Shown here: in pieces, positions 1-6,701 of the stretch
Layout of the letters: each line of letters begins with the position of its first letter
Position numbering within the stretch: position 1 is the first letter of the stretch
From: Lactobacillaceae bacterium UBA5807
GTDB lineage: Bacteria; Bacillota; Bacilli; Lactobacillales; Lactobacillaceae
Length of the DNA stretch: 21,448 nucleotides
Direction of reading: 5' to 3'
NCBI GenBank assembly: GCA_002418005.1
Contig: DIDF01000017.1
Location: 1-21,448 of the forward strand
Notes under the pieces: model-generated
Told to the model about the DNA's origin: nothing
Databases searched by the model: none
The model's input: only the letters and a program-made list of their open reading frames with translations
Made by a program: the position numbers and the translations under genes

Positions 1-26
1 AAATTTAACTAGCACCACGCGTCAAT

Positions 27-54
27 ATAATATCTCATTTTTAAAATTTTGCAA
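27..54 (-). promoter_or_regulatory. possible promoter downstream of hisD
   Basis: On the minus strand, TTGCAA (49-54) and TATTAT (27-32) are separated by 16 bp. They lie just after the hisD stop codon and point out of the window. If real, the next gene leftwards has its own start site and need not be co-transcribed with hisD. The match is moderate in AT-rich DNA, and the target gene is outside the window. Confidence 0.3.
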
Positions 55-71
55 GCCACTTACTTAAATTT

Positions 72-1349
72 TTAGTTAAAGCGGCTTTCAATGGCTCTGG
101 CGTGGGCTTCAAGACCTTCAACTCTTGCCAAAGTAGTAATAGCTTTGGCCTCTTTAGAAAGAGCGTCTTCAGTATAAGAAACAAATTGAGTTCTCTTAAC
201 AAAATCCTGAACCCCAAGTGGCGAGAAGAAACGAGCAGTCCCGCCGGTAGGCAAAATGTGGTTTGGCCCAGCAACGTAATCGCCAACAGGTTCTGAGGCA
301 TAGAAGCCTAAGAATACTGACCCGGCATTTTGAATTTGATTTAGATACGAAACAGCGTTGGGAACTTGAACCTCCAAATGTTCTGGAGCAACGGAATTCA
401 TCAACGTAAAGGCATCATCAATGTCGTCAACCACAGCAATAAAACCTTCGTTATCCATTGCAGCCTGAGCAATTTCTCTTCTTGGCAATGTATCAACTTG
501 CTTACTTAATTCATTATTAACGTTTATTGCAAGTTCCTTTTCGTCTGTGATTAAAATTGGTCGAGCCATCTTATCATGTTCTGCTTGAGAAAGAAGATCG
601 GCAGCAACTTGTTTTGGTTTAGCTGGTGAAGTAGCAATCACGCCAATTTCTGATGGGCCAGCGATCATATCGATATCAACTTGACCAAAGACTTGTTTTT
701 TGGCGGTTGCAACGAAAATGTTACCTGGGCCAGTGATCTTATCCACGCGAGGAACGGTTTCAGTACCAAATGCGATGGCGGCAATTGCTTGAGCTCCGCC
801 AATCGTATATACTTCATCCACACCACTGATCTTGGCAGCAGCCAAAACTGCTTTATTTAAGCCATCTTTTTGTGGGGGAGTCACCATTACGATCTTTTTA
901 ACTCCGGCAATTTTAGCTGGAATAACGTTCATCAAAATGGAAGATGGGTAAGCAGCAGTACCACCTGGAACATAAACACCAACAGCAGCTAATGGTTCAA
1001 CTTTTTCTCCTCGGATAACCCCTTTTTGGTTGGCATCCATGAAGCTGGTCTCAACTTCCATCTTCTGAAATGAAGTGATGTTTTTCTTGGCTAATTCCAA
1101 AGCGTCAATCACATCTTGGGGAGTGTCATTATATGCAACATCAATATCATCTTGAGAAACTTTTAAGGAGTCCAAATCAACTTTATCAAATTTCTTTTCG
1201 TATTGCATAATCGCCTTATCACCATTTTGAGCAACATCTTGAATAATATCTCTAACTGTCTGTTCAACTTCTGGTTGATTTGCTACTAAACTGTTTCTTC
1301 TGCCAACTTCTTTTAATAAATCCTCTAAAGGTTTTTCAATAATTTCCAT
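72..1349 (-). CDS. hisD: histidinol dehydrogenase
   Basis: Catalyses the last two steps of histidine synthesis, the NAD-dependent oxidation of L-histidinol to L-histidine, in the cytoplasm as a zinc-dependent dimer. The 425 residues match the family's usual length. Recognisable blocks are the central KITGPGNIFVATAK, the AGPSEIGVIA stretch, AEHD, APEHLE with the catalytic pair E323-H324, and the C-terminal GPNHILPTGGTARF. The ATG at 1347-1349 follows a GGGAG site. A histidine-responsive T-box leader lies directly upstream, so expression should rise when uncharged tRNA-His accumulates. hisD is the first gene after the leader. The 71 bases after its stop show no convincing next his gene, only a possible promoter, so hisD may stand alone here rather than head a full his operon. 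The family assignment is very secure. Confidence 0.97.
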   Translation of the reverse strand: MEIIEKPLEDLLKEVGRRNSLVANQPEVEQTVRDIIQDVAQNGDKAIMQYEKKFDKVDLDSLKVSQDDIDVAYNDTPQDVIDALELAKKNITSFQKMEVETSFMDANQKGVIRGEKVEPLAAVGVYVPGGTAAYPSSILMNVIPAKIAGVKKIVMVTPPQKDGLNKAVLAAAKISGVDEVYTIGGAQAIAAIAFGTETVPRVDKITGPGNIFVATAKKQVFGQVDIDMIAGPSEIGVIATSPAKPKQVAADLLSQAEHDKMARPILITDEKELAINVNNELSKQVDTLPRREIAQAAMDNEGFIAVVDDIDDAFTLMNSVAPEHLEVQVPNAVSYLNQIQNAGSVFLGFYASEPVGDYVAGPNHILPTGGTARFFSPLGVQDFVKRTQFVSYTEDALSKEAKAITTLARVEGLEAHARAIESRFN

Positions 1350-1401
1350 AACTAAAATCTCCCTTTCCTGGTCCGACGTCCAGTTAAAATTTATATTAAG
1401 T

Positions 1402-1729
1402 TAAAAAATAAAAAATCGTCCTCAGATATTGCATTGCAACATCTGAGGACGACTTATCGCGGTTCCACCTCATCTTCGCCATTTTCTCACAAAAACAGCC
1501 TCACACTGTTTGAAACTAGTCATTTTGAACAATTGGCCAAAAGAACAGTCTCAACAGCCCTGATAACGCTCGCCGGCGGGATAATCTACTTTGTTCAACC
1601 ATCCAGTTCATAGATGTGTTTCAAAAGTCTTTGCTGTTCCTTCTCATCAACGGAACTCTCTTTGAGCAAACCAACTTTTTACTTTTCTAATCATAACTTC
1701 ATGTTCATTATTATTTTTTAACTTTGAAT
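1402..1729 (-). promoter_or_regulatory. T-box riboswitch, histidine specifier
   Basis: Leader RNA of hisD on the minus strand. The T-box core GAGGTGGAACCGCG (1458-1471) is seen directly. It is followed by a strong terminator hairpin (arms near 1415-1427 and 1441-1453) with a U-run at about 1402-1414. Stem I shows the apical pairing AGTTCC/GGAAC and TTTGCT/AGCAAA. Below it is a specifier bulge with AGTA on the 5' side and GAAACACA on the 3' side. By the usual loop-E geometry (GAA, one base, codon, purine) the specifier is CAC at 1616-1618, a histidine codon, which agrees with hisD downstream. Uncharged tRNA-His should stabilise the antiterminator and permit transcription. The pairing was done by eye. 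Confidence 0.93.
1415..1453 (-). terminator. T-box attenuator terminator
   Basis: On the minus strand, GTCGTCCTCAGAT (1441-1453) pairs with ATCTGAGGACGA (1415-1426), followed by a U-rich run. The 5' arm starts a few bases after the T-box core, so the hairpin competes with the antiterminator. Confidence 0.85.
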
Positions 1730-1735
1730 GTCTAA

Positions 1736-1763
1736 ACAATATCATGAATAAAAAACTTGTCAA
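1736..1763 (-). promoter_or_regulatory. promoter of the hisD T-box leader
   Basis: Consensus -35 TTGACA (1758-1763), 16-bp spacer, -10 TATTGT (1736-1741) on the minus strand. The expected start is near 1729, about 110 nt before the specifier codon and just ahead of Stem I. This fits a T-box transcript. Confidence 0.7.
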
Positions 1764-1848
1764 CCTTGAATTGTGATCAAAATCACGTTTCAACAGTCTG
1801 AGTGCTTGTTAAAACAAGTATTTTAATTATTAGAAAAAAATAATAATT

Positions 1849-2499
1849 CTAAATATTCAGATAGATTGATAAAAACATCAACAGTGTCCCTGCCATTACA
1901 AAAAAATGCCAAATTAAATGCATCCCGGGAATTTTAGAAAAGCTATATATTAAAGCTCCGAGCGTGAAGACAATTCCACCCGAAACCAGCAGCCAAAAAC
2001 CAGCCAATGAAAGATTACTATATAATGCTTTTCCTAAAAACATACATAGCCAACCCATCGCCACATAAATTGTGGTTTCTATTTTTTGGTGCTTCCCTTT
2101 CGAAATAATATGAAGAATAATGCCGCTAACGGCAAGAATCCAAACAGTTGTCAACAAGATTACCCCAGCTATTCCTGGCATAAAAATTACACAGTATGGC
2201 GTATAGGTGCCGGCAATTAGTAAATAAATATTACTATGATCAAATATCTGAAACACTCGAGATGCTTTAGTAAATACCAGGCAATGAAACAGAGTCGAGG
2301 CCAAATACAAAAGCAATACTGCGGCCGAATAAATTGCCAAGCTAAAAATTTCTGCCCCACCTAATGAGTCTCTAGAAGCCTTTACCAATAAAATTATTGT
2401 CAAAAATATTCCCAAGAAAAAAGAAATTCCGTGGCTCACTGCATTCAAAACTTCCAAAACTACTTGGCTTTTGCTGTGTCTGATAACATTATTTTGCAT
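1849..2499 (-). CDS. trhA: TrhA/hemolysin III (PAQR family) membrane protein
   Basis: 216 residues, the normal length for bacterial hemolysin III/YqfA-type proteins, with about seven hydrophobic segments. Family hallmarks are visible: E-x-x-NAVSHG near the N terminus, STLFHC in TM3 (conserved S and H), DHSNIYLLIAGTYTP in the next segment, and HLIWHFFVMAG near the C terminus. The His and Asp residues of these motifs are thought to bind a metal in PAQR proteins. The family is tied to membrane-lipid homeostasis, and the hemolysin name is historical. The start ATG has an AAGGAG site 8 bases upstream. It is transcribed away from a DUF1836 regulator, and a perfect palindrome between them suggests control by that neighbour (inference). 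The family call is firm; the physiological role is not certain. Confidence 0.93.
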   Translation of the reverse strand: MQNNVIRHSKSQVVLEVLNAVSHGISFFLGIFLTIILLVKASRDSLGGAEIFSLAIYSAAVLLLYLASTLFHCLVFTKASRVFQIFDHSNIYLLIAGTYTPYCVIFMPGIAGVILLTTVWILAVSGIILHIISKGKHQKIETTIYVAMGWLCMFLGKALYSNLSLAGFWLLVSGGIVFTLGALIYSFSKIPGMHLIWHFFVMAGTLLMFLSIYLNI

Positions 2500-2556
2500 A
2501 CTAAAATTCTCCTTACAAGCATATTAGGACATAATAGTTCAATAGTCAAGATAACA

Positions 2557-2571
2557 TAGTATTCAATACTA
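2557..2571. promoter_or_regulatory. 15-bp palindrome, candidate operator
   Basis: TAGTATTCAATACTA is a perfect palindrome (7+1+7). A related half-element TAGTTCAATAGT lies at about 2534-2545. Both sit in the 135-bp divergent region between trhA and the DUF1836 gene, which makes them good candidates for the binding site of that regulator. No binding evidence exists here. Confidence 0.5.
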
Positions 2572-2634
2572 CTTTATGTACTTTAGTTATTTATTATGAG
2601 ATAATCAGGTAAGAAAATTTTGAAGGAAGCAACT

Positions 2635-3075
2635 ATGAGCCAAACAAAAATTATTAAAATGCCAAAGTACCTAGAAATACCCGATCTTGGCTTATACATG
2701 GATCAAGTATTAGACCAAATAAATTCACTAACAAGTCAGTTTACAAGCCAGTCTTTAACAAAATCAATGATAAATAGTTATGTAAAAAAAGGTCTGGTAT
2801 CAAAGCCAAAAATCAAAAGGTATTATCGAAAACAGTTAGCTGAAATCATTTTAATTAGTATTTTTAAAACCACTTTTTCCATTGATGAAATAAAAGCAAT
2901 TTTATTTCAAAATCAAAAAGATGGCGATTTAAAAGAAATTTATGACCAGATCATAAAGACTTTTGAAAATCAGGCCAATCAAAAATTTAGTCAAGCAACA
3001 AATCTGATGGCATCATCAATTGCCGCTGTGACTAACAAACTGTCAGCAATCAATTTTCTTCTGAATTCAAATTAG
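2635..3075 (+). CDS. DUF1836 family putative transcriptional regulator
   Basis: 146 residues from the ATG at 2635, which has an AGGA site 7 bases upstream. A TTG 15 bases earlier has no ribosome site and is less likely. The sequence matches the DUF1836 pattern: an N-terminal PDLGLYMDQVL segment, then LTKSMINSYVKKGLVSKP, which resembles the winged-helix recognition region of MerR-like proteins, then a basic KIKRYYRKQLAEIILI helix. DUF1836 proteins are treated as DNA-binding regulators, but their ligands are unknown. It is divergent from trhA with a palindrome between them, so it probably controls trhA and itself (inference). The C-terminal part (residues about 95-146) is helical and Gln/Asn-rich. 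Confidence 0.85.
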   Translation: MSQTKIIKMPKYLEIPDLGLYMDQVLDQINSLTSQFTSQSLTKSMINSYVKKGLVSKPKIKRYYRKQLAEIILISIFKTTFSIDEIKAILFQNQKDGDLKEIYDQIIKTFENQANQKFSQATNLMASSIAAVTNKLSAINFLLNSN

Positions 3076-3088
3076 ATTTTTACAAAGT

Positions 3089-3117
3089 AAAAAAAGCATA
3101 AAGTTGTTTCTTTTTTT
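3089..3117 (+). terminator. weak A/T hairpin after the DUF1836 gene
   Basis: AAAAAAAG (3089-3096) pairs with CTTTTTTT (3110-3117), with little GC. It sits 14 bases after the stop codon and could act as a weak terminator. Confidence 0.35.
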
Positions 3118-3128
3118 AAGTAATTATA

Positions 3129-3156
3129 TTGAATATTTTTCACCAGTATTTATACT
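3129..3156 (+). promoter_or_regulatory. promoter of the small secreted protein
   Basis: TTGAAT (3129-3134), 16-bp spacer, TATACT (3151-3156). The start near 3163 would leave a short leader carrying the AAGGAGGAG ribosome site at 3172-3180. Confidence 0.55.
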
Positions 3157-3187
3157 TCGGATTGATCTATCAAGGAGGAGATTAAGT

Positions 3188-3559
3188 ATGAAAAAGATGT
3201 TCAAATTTTTAGCAGTAACTGCTTTGGCATTTCCATTATTTGTCGGTTTTTCATCTATCAACGTTAACCCAAGTAGAGCCAATGCTGCTTTAAAGTCAAG
3301 TCATGGTACTACCTACACAATTATAAAAAGTAATTTCTACAAAAAAGCTAAAGCAGTCAAGGTTACAAAGAAAACTACTTACTACAAAGGATATTTGTAT
3401 GCCGATGTTCCGATGGTAACCTTTCATAAATTAGGAACAATCAAACCTGGCAAGTCTTATAAAGCTACACAGGTAATCACTACGAATCGAGCCAATAAAA
3501 CTTCTTCATTCACTAACATCAAAGGCTATGGCTGGGTTTTAACTTCAAAAGTCAAATAA
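3188..3559 (+). CDS. small secreted protein, unknown function
   Basis: 123 residues from the ATG at 3188, fixed by a strong AAGGAGGAG site 7 bases upstream. An upstream in-frame start near 3104 lacks such a site. The N terminus is a classic signal peptide (MKKMFKFLAVTALAFPLF...) with probable cleavage after SRANA near residue 33. The mature part is about 90 residues, basic and Lys/Thr/Tyr-rich, probably all-beta. It has the look of the small SH3-like or surface-associated secreted proteins of lactobacilli, but I cannot name a family. There are no cysteines, no LPxTG motif and no membrane anchor, so it is probably released or held to the wall by charge. It has its own promoter and terminator. 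Confidence 0.8.
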   Translation: MKKMFKFLAVTALAFPLFVGFSSINVNPSRANAALKSSHGTTYTIIKSNFYKKAKAVKVTKKTTYYKGYLYADVPMVTFHKLGTIKPGKSYKATQVITTNRANKTSSFTNIKGYGWVLTSKVK

Positions 3560-3590
3560 TAAAGAATTTGGGCATTACAGTTTTTCATCT

Positions 3591-3616
3591 AAGAAGCTTT
3601 CGGGCTTCTTTTTTTG
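3591..3616 (+). terminator. rho-independent terminator
   Basis: AAGAAGC (3591-3597), loop TTTCGG, GCTTCTT (3604-3610), then a run of T. It ends the transcript of the small secreted protein. Confidence 0.85.
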
Positions 3617-3629
3617 TTGCATTGACAAA

Positions 3630-3638
3630 TGGTATAAT
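3630..3638 (+). promoter_or_regulatory. extended -10 promoter of the DUF975 gene
   Basis: TGGTATAAT is an extended -10 (TG-n-TATAAT) directly after the preceding terminator. No good -35 lies at the normal distance; the TTGACA at 3622 is only 5 bp away and cannot pair with it. Confidence 0.5.
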
Positions 3639-3673
3639 TGGCCTTGTCTTTGAACAAAAAAGGGGGAGTTTTC

Positions 3674-4387
3674 TTGAATCGTATCCAAATTAAAACTGAG
3701 TCGAAAAATATCTTAAATAACCATTTTCCTTTTTTCCTACTAATGTTTTTACCAGTGTTTATTATTGAAGCCTTATCCGGGATTGGCAATTACCGAGTAT
3801 CTAAAAGCATGTCACATTTAGGCTACAATTTAACTACTCAAAATGTTGCTTCTTATTCAAACTACAGCATGGCAATTAATATTTTCAGCATGGTCTCTGC
3901 TCTGTTACTTATTGGAATCATGTTTGTCTGCATCGATTCCCATCGCGGAAATAATGATTATCAAAATCCTCTTCAGCAAGGATTCACCATTGTTAAAAGC
4001 GGCCAATATTTCCTAGGATCAATTGTAATTAGCATTTTAACGATGGTTTATACAATTCTCTGGACATTTTTATTGATTATCCCCGGAATTATCAAATCCT
4101 TTTCATATTCGCAGGCAATTTACATTTACCGTGATGCCATTGATCGCGGAGAATTGATGGGATACAACGAAGCCATCACTAAAAGTCGCGAATTGATGGA
4201 CGGTCACAAAATGGATTATTTTGTCCTTCAGCTGAGTTTTATCGGCTGGTTTATCTTTTCGATTTTGCTAATTGGAATTCCTTTCATTTGGGTTCAACCT
4301 TATTACTATCTAACAATGGCTAATTTTTATAATAAATTAGTGTCAGAGGATACTCGCCAGGAAAACACTGAAGAAAAAGCTGCCTAA
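3674..4387 (+). CDS. DUF975 family integral membrane protein
   Basis: 237 residues from TTG 3674, chosen because a GGGGGAG site lies 6-7 bases upstream. The reading frame is open further 5', but those codons overlap the promoter. The protein has an N-terminal hydrophobic helix at about 17-36, further segments at about 72-90 and 115-140, and two more near the C terminus. The stretch LLIIPGIIKSFSYSQAIYIYRD, the repeated-type ITKSRELMDGHKMDYF, and LQLSFIGW are characteristic of DUF975. Members are small Gram-positive membrane proteins of unknown role. The C-terminal tail is short and charged. It is monocistronic, with its own promoter and terminator. Confidence 0.88.
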   Translation: MNRIQIKTESKNILNNHFPFFLLMFLPVFIIEALSGIGNYRVSKSMSHLGYNLTTQNVASYSNYSMAINIFSMVSALLLIGIMFVCIDSHRGNNDYQNPLQQGFTIVKSGQYFLGSIVISILTMVYTILWTFLLIIPGIIKSFSYSQAIYIYRDAIDRGELMGYNEAITKSRELMDGHKMDYFVLQLSFIGWFIFSILLIGIPFIWVQPYYYLTMANFYNKLVSEDTRQENTEEKAA

Positions 4388-4395
4388 ATTTTTAC

Positions 4396-4432
4396 TTTTT
4401 CGGTTCAATCTGTTGATTGATCCGATTTTTTT
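4396..4432 (+). terminator. terminator after the DUF975 gene
   Basis: CGGTTCAATC (4401-4410), loop TGTT, GATTGATCCG (4415-4424) with one T/T mismatch, then a seven-T run. Confidence 0.8.
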
Positions 4433-4585
4433 GTTGAATCTTTTTAGAACTTGAATTATTGTAACTGCCAAATGTTTAGAAAGCTGGGGAAACTTTGGTC
4501 GTTTAAAACCTGGTGAAAGAAGAGCTTCTTACTAGATAAGTGCAGCTTTTTAATGCTAGTCTTATGTCTTTTATATAGCTGAAAC
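4433..4585. other. intergenic stretch, no gene seen
   Basis: There is no ORF with a ribosome site. It contains a short GAAG-AG-CTTC palindrome near 4520-4529. A block at 4524-4544 (GCTT...CTAGATAAGTGCA) resembles the 5' arm of the large hairpin that follows (GCTTGCTAGAGGTAAGCACA, 4601-4620) and may be a decayed copy. A possible promoter TTTAAT (4549-4554), 17 bp, TATATA (4572-4577) would start RNA near 4584, at the foot of that hairpin. Confidence 0.35.
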
Positions 4586-4699
4586 GTGAAAAAAGGTGCA
4601 GCTTGCTAGAGGTAAGCACACAACCCTGAATTTGCCATACCCAGGAAAATCCAGGGTTGTGAGACTTACCTTACGCAAGCTAAACGCACCTTTTTTCAC
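4586..4699. ncRNA. 114-nt multi-segment hairpin, candidate small RNA or palindromic element
   Basis: Four nested inverted-repeat pairs are seen directly: GTGAAAAAAGGTGC (4586-4599) with GCACCTTTTTTCAC (4686-4699); AGCTTGC (4600-4606) with GCAAGCT (4675-4681); AGGTAAG (4610-4616) with CTTACCT (4665-4671); CACAACCCTG (4619-4628) with CAGGGTTGTG (4652-4661). That is 38 perfect pairs. They are broken by an AAAC bulge, a TAG/TAC internal loop and a CA/AGA internal loop, and topped by a 23-nt loop. A possible promoter ends at 4577, and the last arm contains six T, so on plus it could be a self-terminating RNA of about 110 nt. The symmetry also allows termination on minus. Alternatives are a bidirectional terminator or a small palindromic mobile repeat. 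The neighbouring DUF975 gene already has its own terminator, which makes a simple terminator role less likely. Confidence 0.5.
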
Positions 4700-4749
4700 T
4701 CTGTTTATTTCACAACCACTACAGTTAAGTTACAGATAGCCGGGAACTC

Positions 4750-4779
4750 TTGCCTTACTAATTTTTCCCATGGTAGACT
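4750..4779 (+). promoter_or_regulatory. promoter of the carboxypeptidase gene
   Basis: TTGCCT (4750-4755), 18-bp spacer ending in TGG, then TAGACT (4774-4779), an extended -10 arrangement. TATAGT at 4784-4789 is an alternative -10 with a weaker -35. Confidence 0.4.
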
Positions 4780-4809
4780 CTTGTATAGTACATAGAGGGG
4801 AGTAATTTT

Positions 4810-5727
4810 ATGCTAATTAAAAAAGTGATTAAAGGAGTATGTATTGCTGCGTTTTCAGCAGTTTTAACTTTACCAGCTGTTGGGGCCAAAGTTTCTGCCA
4901 GTTCACCTACTTTGACTTACGCCAAATCTGCTGTTGCCCTGGATTACAACAAAGATAAGATTGTTTACTCAAAAAGTGAAAATACCATGAGGCCAATTGC
5001 ATCAGTTTCAAAACTGATGACTCTATACTTAGTTCGCCAAAAACTAAGTAATGGCAGCGGAACCTGGAATTCCAAAGTTAATACTAGCTACTCTGGTTTA
5101 AAAGCAATGGGCAAGTCTCCAGTTTTTGGTAGTTTTAAATTTACCAAAAATTCCTATACTGTTCGAGACCTTTATCTTGCTGCCCTACTTGATTCATCAA
5201 ACAATGCTGCTCTTGCCTTGGGCCAATGGGTGGCCGGGGGATCAACTCCTTATTACAACAAGAAATTTGTTGGAATGATGAATGCGCAAAGTAAAGTATT
5301 CCATCTGGGCCGAGCTAAATGGGTATCTGCCAATGGAATGGAGCAAAATAGCCTAGCCGCTTATGGCTACAACATTGGTGGGGCCAACGCCAATATGGTA
5401 TCAGCTAAAGACGTTGCATTAATTGCTCGTCACCTAATTAAAGACTATCCTGACGTTTTAAAAGATGCCAAAATTGGTTCAATGAAACTCGACGGCCAAC
5501 TTCTTTGGAACTACAACAATCTCTTACCTGGTCGAAAATATTATCAGGCTAATTTGAATGTTGATGGTTTAAAGACTGGTTATACTGATCCCGCTGGTTA
5601 CTGCTTTGTCGGGACTGGTCAAATGAATAGTCATGATAGAATTATTACAGTTGTCCTTCACGATGAAAATGAATTTACAGAAACTAGATCATTAATGAAT
5701 TACGTTTACAACAACAATTTGGCATAA
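4810..5727 (+). CDS. D-alanyl-D-alanine carboxypeptidase, S11 family (low-molecular-weight PBP)
   Basis: Trims the terminal D-Ala from peptidoglycan pentapeptides outside the membrane. The three active-site motifs of the penicillin-binding fold are present and correctly spaced: S65-V-S-K68 (nucleophile Ser65), S129-S-N131 and K255-T-G257. The N terminus is a signal peptide (hydrophobic core about 9-25, cleavage near residue 26-30). At 305 residues it stops soon after the catalytic domain. It lacks the PBP5-type C-terminal beta domain and the amphipathic membrane anchor found in DacA of about 400 residues, so it is probably secreted or only loosely attached. The ATG has a GAGGGGAG site 7-8 bases upstream. 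It is monocistronic with a strong terminator. DacA-like is the right family; which D,D-carboxypeptidase paralogue it is cannot be decided here. Confidence 0.93.
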   Translation: MLIKKVIKGVCIAAFSAVLTLPAVGAKVSASSPTLTYAKSAVALDYNKDKIVYSKSENTMRPIASVSKLMTLYLVRQKLSNGSGTWNSKVNTSYSGLKAMGKSPVFGSFKFTKNSYTVRDLYLAALLDSSNNAALALGQWVAGGSTPYYNKKFVGMMNAQSKVFHLGRAKWVSANGMEQNSLAAYGYNIGGANANMVSAKDVALIARHLIKDYPDVLKDAKIGSMKLDGQLLWNYNNLLPGRKYYQANLNVDGLKTGYTDPAGYCFVGTGQMNSHDRIITVVLHDENEFTETRSLMNYVYNNNLA

Positions 5728-5743
5728 ACAAATATCCCAGACT

Positions 5744-5785
5744 AAAAAGCCCAGTTAATCTTTAACTTGATTAACTGGGCTTTTT
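5744..5785. terminator. bidirectional terminator
   Basis: AAAAAGCCCAGTTAATC (5744-5760) and GATTAACTGGGCTTTTT (5769-5785) form a 17-bp stem with an 8-nt loop. A-run and T-run flanks make it work for the carboxypeptidase gene (plus) and the acetyltransferase gene (minus). Confidence 0.92.
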
Positions 5786-5805
5786 TATACATATTTCTAA
5801 CTTTC

Positions 5806-6306
5806 TTAATTACGGACTCGTTTCCCTAAAATTACCAAATCTCTTTGAACGCCATCAAGTTCAGCAACTTTCGGCAGATCCGCCCATCCAGAATAACCAT
5901 GGTTTTCAAATAATTTGATACTTGGCGTATTATGGCCAAAAACAAAAGCAAGAATAGTTTTAAAACCATACCGGCTTGCATTCTCTTCAACAAAATCAAG
6001 GGTTTTACTTCCAAGCTTTTTTCCCTGGAACTTGTTATCCAGATAAATGCTAATTTCCACAGTATTATGGTATGCTTGGCGACCATAAAAGCTATTTAAG
6101 CTAACCCAGCCAACCGGTTGTTTATCGTTTAAAATGATCAAAAGTGGCCTGGTTGTTGGATTATGTTGGTAAAACCATTCTTTTCGATCCGCCACAGTAA
6201 TCGGCTTTAAATCAGCGGTGGCCATTCTGCCTGGAATTGATTCATTATAAACATTTACTATGTATTTTAGATCCGCTATTTTAGCTTCGCGAAATGTAGT
6301 CGCCAT
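5806..6306 (-). CDS. GNAT family N-acetyltransferase (phosphinothricin acetyltransferase-like)
   Basis: 166 residues, the usual size of the Pat/YncA-type branch of GNAT acetyltransferases. The N-terminal FREAKIADLKYIVNVYNE, the PVGWVSLNSF strand, VEISIYLDNKFQGKKLGSKTL (motif A, acetyl-CoA pyrophosphate loop) and NTPSIKLFENHGYSGW are typical. The loop reads Q-G-K-K-L-G where the family consensus is closer to G-K-G-I/L-G, a conservative variant. The substrate is unknown; relatives acetylate amines such as phosphinothricin or methionine sulfoximine. The ATG at 6304-6306 follows GAGGAG. It lies 78 bases downstream of a 76-residue gene on the same strand, with a terminator hairpin between them, so it may depend on readthrough or on a weak promoter I cannot define. 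Confidence 0.88.
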   Translation of the reverse strand: MATTFREAKIADLKYIVNVYNESIPGRMATADLKPITVADRKEWFYQHNPTTRPLLIILNDKQPVGWVSLNSFYGRQAYHNTVEISIYLDNKFQGKKLGSKTLDFVEENASRYGFKTILAFVFGHNTPSIKLFENHGYSGWADLPKVAELDGVQRDLVILGKRVRN

Positions 6307-6336
6307 TGTTCTTTCTCCTCTTTATGAATAAAAGAA

Positions 6337-6358
6337 AAAATCGGTTATCACCGATTTT
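6337..6358 (-). terminator. terminator after the 76-residue gene
   Basis: AAAATCGG and CCGATTTT flank a 6-nt loop. On the minus strand it is followed by a T-rich run. It sits between the 76-residue gene and the acetyltransferase gene. Confidence 0.7.
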
Positions 6359-6384
6359 GCTTGCTTAACTCTAAAAACAAATCA

Positions 6385-6615
6385 TTATTGATAAAGTAAT
6401 TGATACTCTTCTGGCCCGTCAATACTTTCGACGCGGACTTTTTCACCATTAGTAATTTTACCACTTGCAAAAAAGCTTGCGTGATCATGATTTTCAAAAT
6501 GGAACTGATATTTTTTAACCTTTCCATTTGCAATCGTTTTCATGATTCCAAGATCACCATCGGACAACTTGACAACTTGTTTGGGCTCATTCTTCTTCAA
6601 GTAGATTTTAGTCAT
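6385..6615 (-). CDS. small hypothetical protein (76 aa)
   Basis: 76 residues starting MTKIYLKKNEPKQVVKL. It has a clear GGAGG ribosome site 8 bases before the ATG and its own terminator, both arguing for a real gene. There is no signal peptide, membrane segment or cysteine. The composition is that of a small soluble, probably beta-rich protein (alternating KYQFHFENHDHASFFASG and GEKVRVESIDG). I do not recognise a family. A perfect TATAAT lies at 6635-6640 on minus, but its expected start would fall inside the ribosome site, so the true promoter may be further upstream. Confidence 0.7.
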   Translation of the reverse strand: MTKIYLKKNEPKQVVKLSDGDLGIMKTIANGKVKKYQFHFENHDHASFFASGKITNGEKVRVESIDGPEEYQLLYQ

Positions 6616-6701
6616 TAAGCTCGCCTCCAGTACTATTATAGCCCCCTAAAACAAAGATAGCTGATAAATTATTAAATTTTCTATAAGATAAAAATATTAT
6701 T

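Noticed and set aside
1825..1848. A/T-only inverted repeat AATTATTA...TAATAATT after trhA
   Set aside because: It has no GC pairs and no T-run after it on the minus strand, so I do not call it a terminator.
3622..3638. TTGACA followed by TATAAT
   Set aside because: Only 5 bp separate them, so they cannot be one promoter. The TATAAT is better explained as an extended -10.
4472..4516. 14-residue ORF (MFRKLGKLWSFKTW) in the carboxypeptidase upstream gap
   Set aside because: No ribosome site and too short to judge; chance is the simplest explanation.
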